DNA from: Bacillota bacterium
GTDB taxonomy: Bacteria; Bacillota; UBA5301
Direction of reading: 5' to 3'
DNA length: 52,785 nt
Assembly (NCBI GenBank): GCA_012735535.1
Contig: JAAYHC010000056.1
Coordinates: forward strand, 1-52,785
Shown: positions 51,806 through 52,785 of the stretch, piece after piece
Position numbering within the stretch: position 1 is the stretch's first letter
Layout: the number at the start of each line of letters is the position of its first letter
Translations under genes and position numbers: made by a program
Notes under the pieces: generated by a model
What the model saw: the letters and a program-made list of their open reading frames with translations, nothing else
Told to the model about the DNA's origin: nothing
Database searches by the model: none

Positions 51806-52785
51806 ATGGAGAAGTTGTTAGGGCGTGCGTTGACGGATCCCTATGGCTACCAGGTGCTTTCCCATTTATGCGACGGGATTGGACCGCGTATGGCGGGGAC
51901 GCCCCAGGAGCGAGAAACGCGAGATTATCTGGTTGGCGAGTTCGCGAAATTGGGGTATGAGCCGTTAGTGGAGGAATTTTCCTATCCGTTATGGAAGTCC
52001 TCCGGTGGTGGAGCGGAGATTACCGCGCCGTTGGCCCGGGAGATTACCGCGCCGTTGGCCCGGGAGATTACCGCTAAAGTCCTCGGTTGGAGCGGCCATG
52101 GCGAGGCCGAGGCCGAGGTGGTCTACGTTGGTTACGGTAAAGAGTCCGAGTTTGATCTGGTCGATGTTCACGGCAAGATCGCTCTCTTGTTAAACGGTGA
52201 TCCGCCGGGTGAGCCGGAGCTACACCGGACGGAAAAGTATCGGCGTGCGCTGCAGCGCGGTGCGGTTGGCTTTCTGTTGATGCGGGATGTTCCCTGCGGG
52301 ATCATCGGGATCGGTTCCTGCGGTATGAAAGGCGAGATTACCTCCGTACCGGCTTTAGCCATCAGCTATGAGGATGGTATGCTGCTCAGGCGGTTTTTGG
52401 CCAAGGGGACTGTCCGGGCCAGGGTCTGGGCGGATTCCGCGACTCAAACGGAAACCTCCTGGAATATCCGGGCGCTCTTACCGGGAACCGATCGCGTCAA
52501 CGAACGCGTGCTCATCGGTGCCCACTATGACTCCTGGTACAACTCGCCATGTGCCGGCGATGACGGCAGCGGGGTTGCGGTGATGATGGGCCTAGCCAAG
52601 CTGCTGGCAGAAACCGGTCCCTATCGGCGCACGATCGAATTCGTCGCCTTTGGTGTTGAGGAAATCGGTCTTTTCGGGGCTTATGCCTACGCCGCTCAGC
52701 ATGCGGCAGATCTGGCCAAGGTGGTGGCGATCTTTAATCTTGACGGCATCATGGTGGATGGGGCGCCCCAGGAGATCTTCTGCAA
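51806..52785 (+). CDS. M28-family metallopeptidase with a PA-type insert, 3' end cut by window
   Basis: At least 326 residues; the frame is open to the window edge. GIGPRMAGTPQERETRDYLV near the start is typical of M28. The middle (VVYVGYGKESEFDLVDVHGK, QRGAVGFLLMRD) resembles the protease-associated domain. The metal site begins with LIGAHYDSW (His, and Asp), CAGDDGSGVAVMMGLAKLL (bridging Asp) and AFGVEEIGLFGA (Glu pair). The last visible motif FNLDGIM carries the next Asp ligand. No signal peptide is seen, so it is probably cytosolic. ATG 51806 is 7 bases from GGAGG. Confidence 0.9.
   Translation, partial: MEKLLGRALTDPYGYQVLSHLCDGIGPRMAGTPQERETRDYLVGEFAKLGYEPLVEEFSYPLWKSSGGGAEITAPLAREITAPLAREITAKVLGWSGHGEAEAEVVYVGYGKESEFDLVDVHGKIALLLNGDPPGEPELHRTEKYRRALQRGAVGFLLMRDVPCGIIGIGSCGMKGEITSVPALAISYEDGMLLRRFLAKGTVRARVWADSATQTETSWNIRALLPGTDRVNERVLIGAHYDSWYNSPCAGDDGSGVAVMMGLAKLLAETGPYRRTIEFVAFGVEEIGLFGAYAYAAQHAADLAKVVAIFNLDGIMVDGAPQEIFC
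52016..52074 (+). repeat. 24-bp in-frame tandem repeat in the M28 gene
   Basis: A 24-base unit encoding EITAPLAR occurs twice in full (52016-52039, 52040-52063) and a third time in part (52064-52074, EITA). The copies are identical in DNA, so the duplication is recent. It lies between the N-terminal helix region and the PA-like insert. Confidence 0.92.

Overview
The window is a chromosomal stretch from an anaerobic, endospore-forming, Clostridia-like member of the Bacillota. The evidence is the Gram-positive S10-spc-alpha order (secY-adk-map-KOW-infA-rpmJ, then rpoA-rplQ-ecfA1-ecfA2-ecfT-truA-rplM-rpsI), strong Shine-Dalgarno sites with many GTG/TTG starts, a CwlD amidase fused to a GerMN domain (sporulation and germination), oxygen-sensitive radical SAM and redox proteins, and c-type cytochromes. 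Base composition looks a little above 50% G+C. I cannot name a genus.

Region 1 (1-19955) is translation and secretion: the tail of EF-Tu, about 30 ribosomal protein genes, SecY, adenylate kinase, methionine aminopeptidase, IF-1, RNA polymerase alpha, the ECF energising module (EcfA1-EcfA2-EcfT, with no S component here), TruA, and L13-S9 with its own promoter and terminator. Region 2 (20037-25944) is a PucR-type regulator, an SsuABC/NitT-TauT-type ABC importer behind a riboswitch-like leader, and a D-aminoacylase-family hydrolase with a hairpin over its Shine-Dalgarno site. Region 3 (25982-32435) carries two thiol or metal regulators (a CsoR relative without the metal-site His, and an ArsR), thioredoxin, a thioredoxin-fold protein with an in-frame UGA, OsmC, a methyltransferase, CwlD-GerM, the AmmeMemoRadiSam pair and a DUF1858 protein. 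Region 4 (32459-34734, minus strand) holds two intact split-Soret-cytochrome-like genes, each interrupted by one in-frame UGA at codon 69, with a decayed third copy between them. Region 5 (35031-51666) is amino-acid biosynthesis: argCJBDFGH, ilvD, a LysR regulator, ilvBNC, a class V aminotransferase and serA. The window ends inside an M28 peptidase gene.

The main result is three probable selenoproteins, each of which simple gene calling would cut in two. In the two cytochrome-like paralogues the UGA replaces the first conserved Cys of the C_GCAxxG_C_C redox domain. In the thioredoxin-like protein it gives UGPA in place of CGPC. Each UGA is followed at once by a compact 5-bp hairpin whose loop contains UGG. 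In the two cytochrome genes two base pairs of that hairpin differ by compensatory changes. This fits bacterial SECIS elements and implies that the host encodes SelA, SelB, SelC and SelD outside the window. Other points worth following are the riboswitch-like leader before the ABC importer, a terminator that directly abuts the Shine-Dalgarno site of the M28 gene, and the unresolved start of the AmrS gene.
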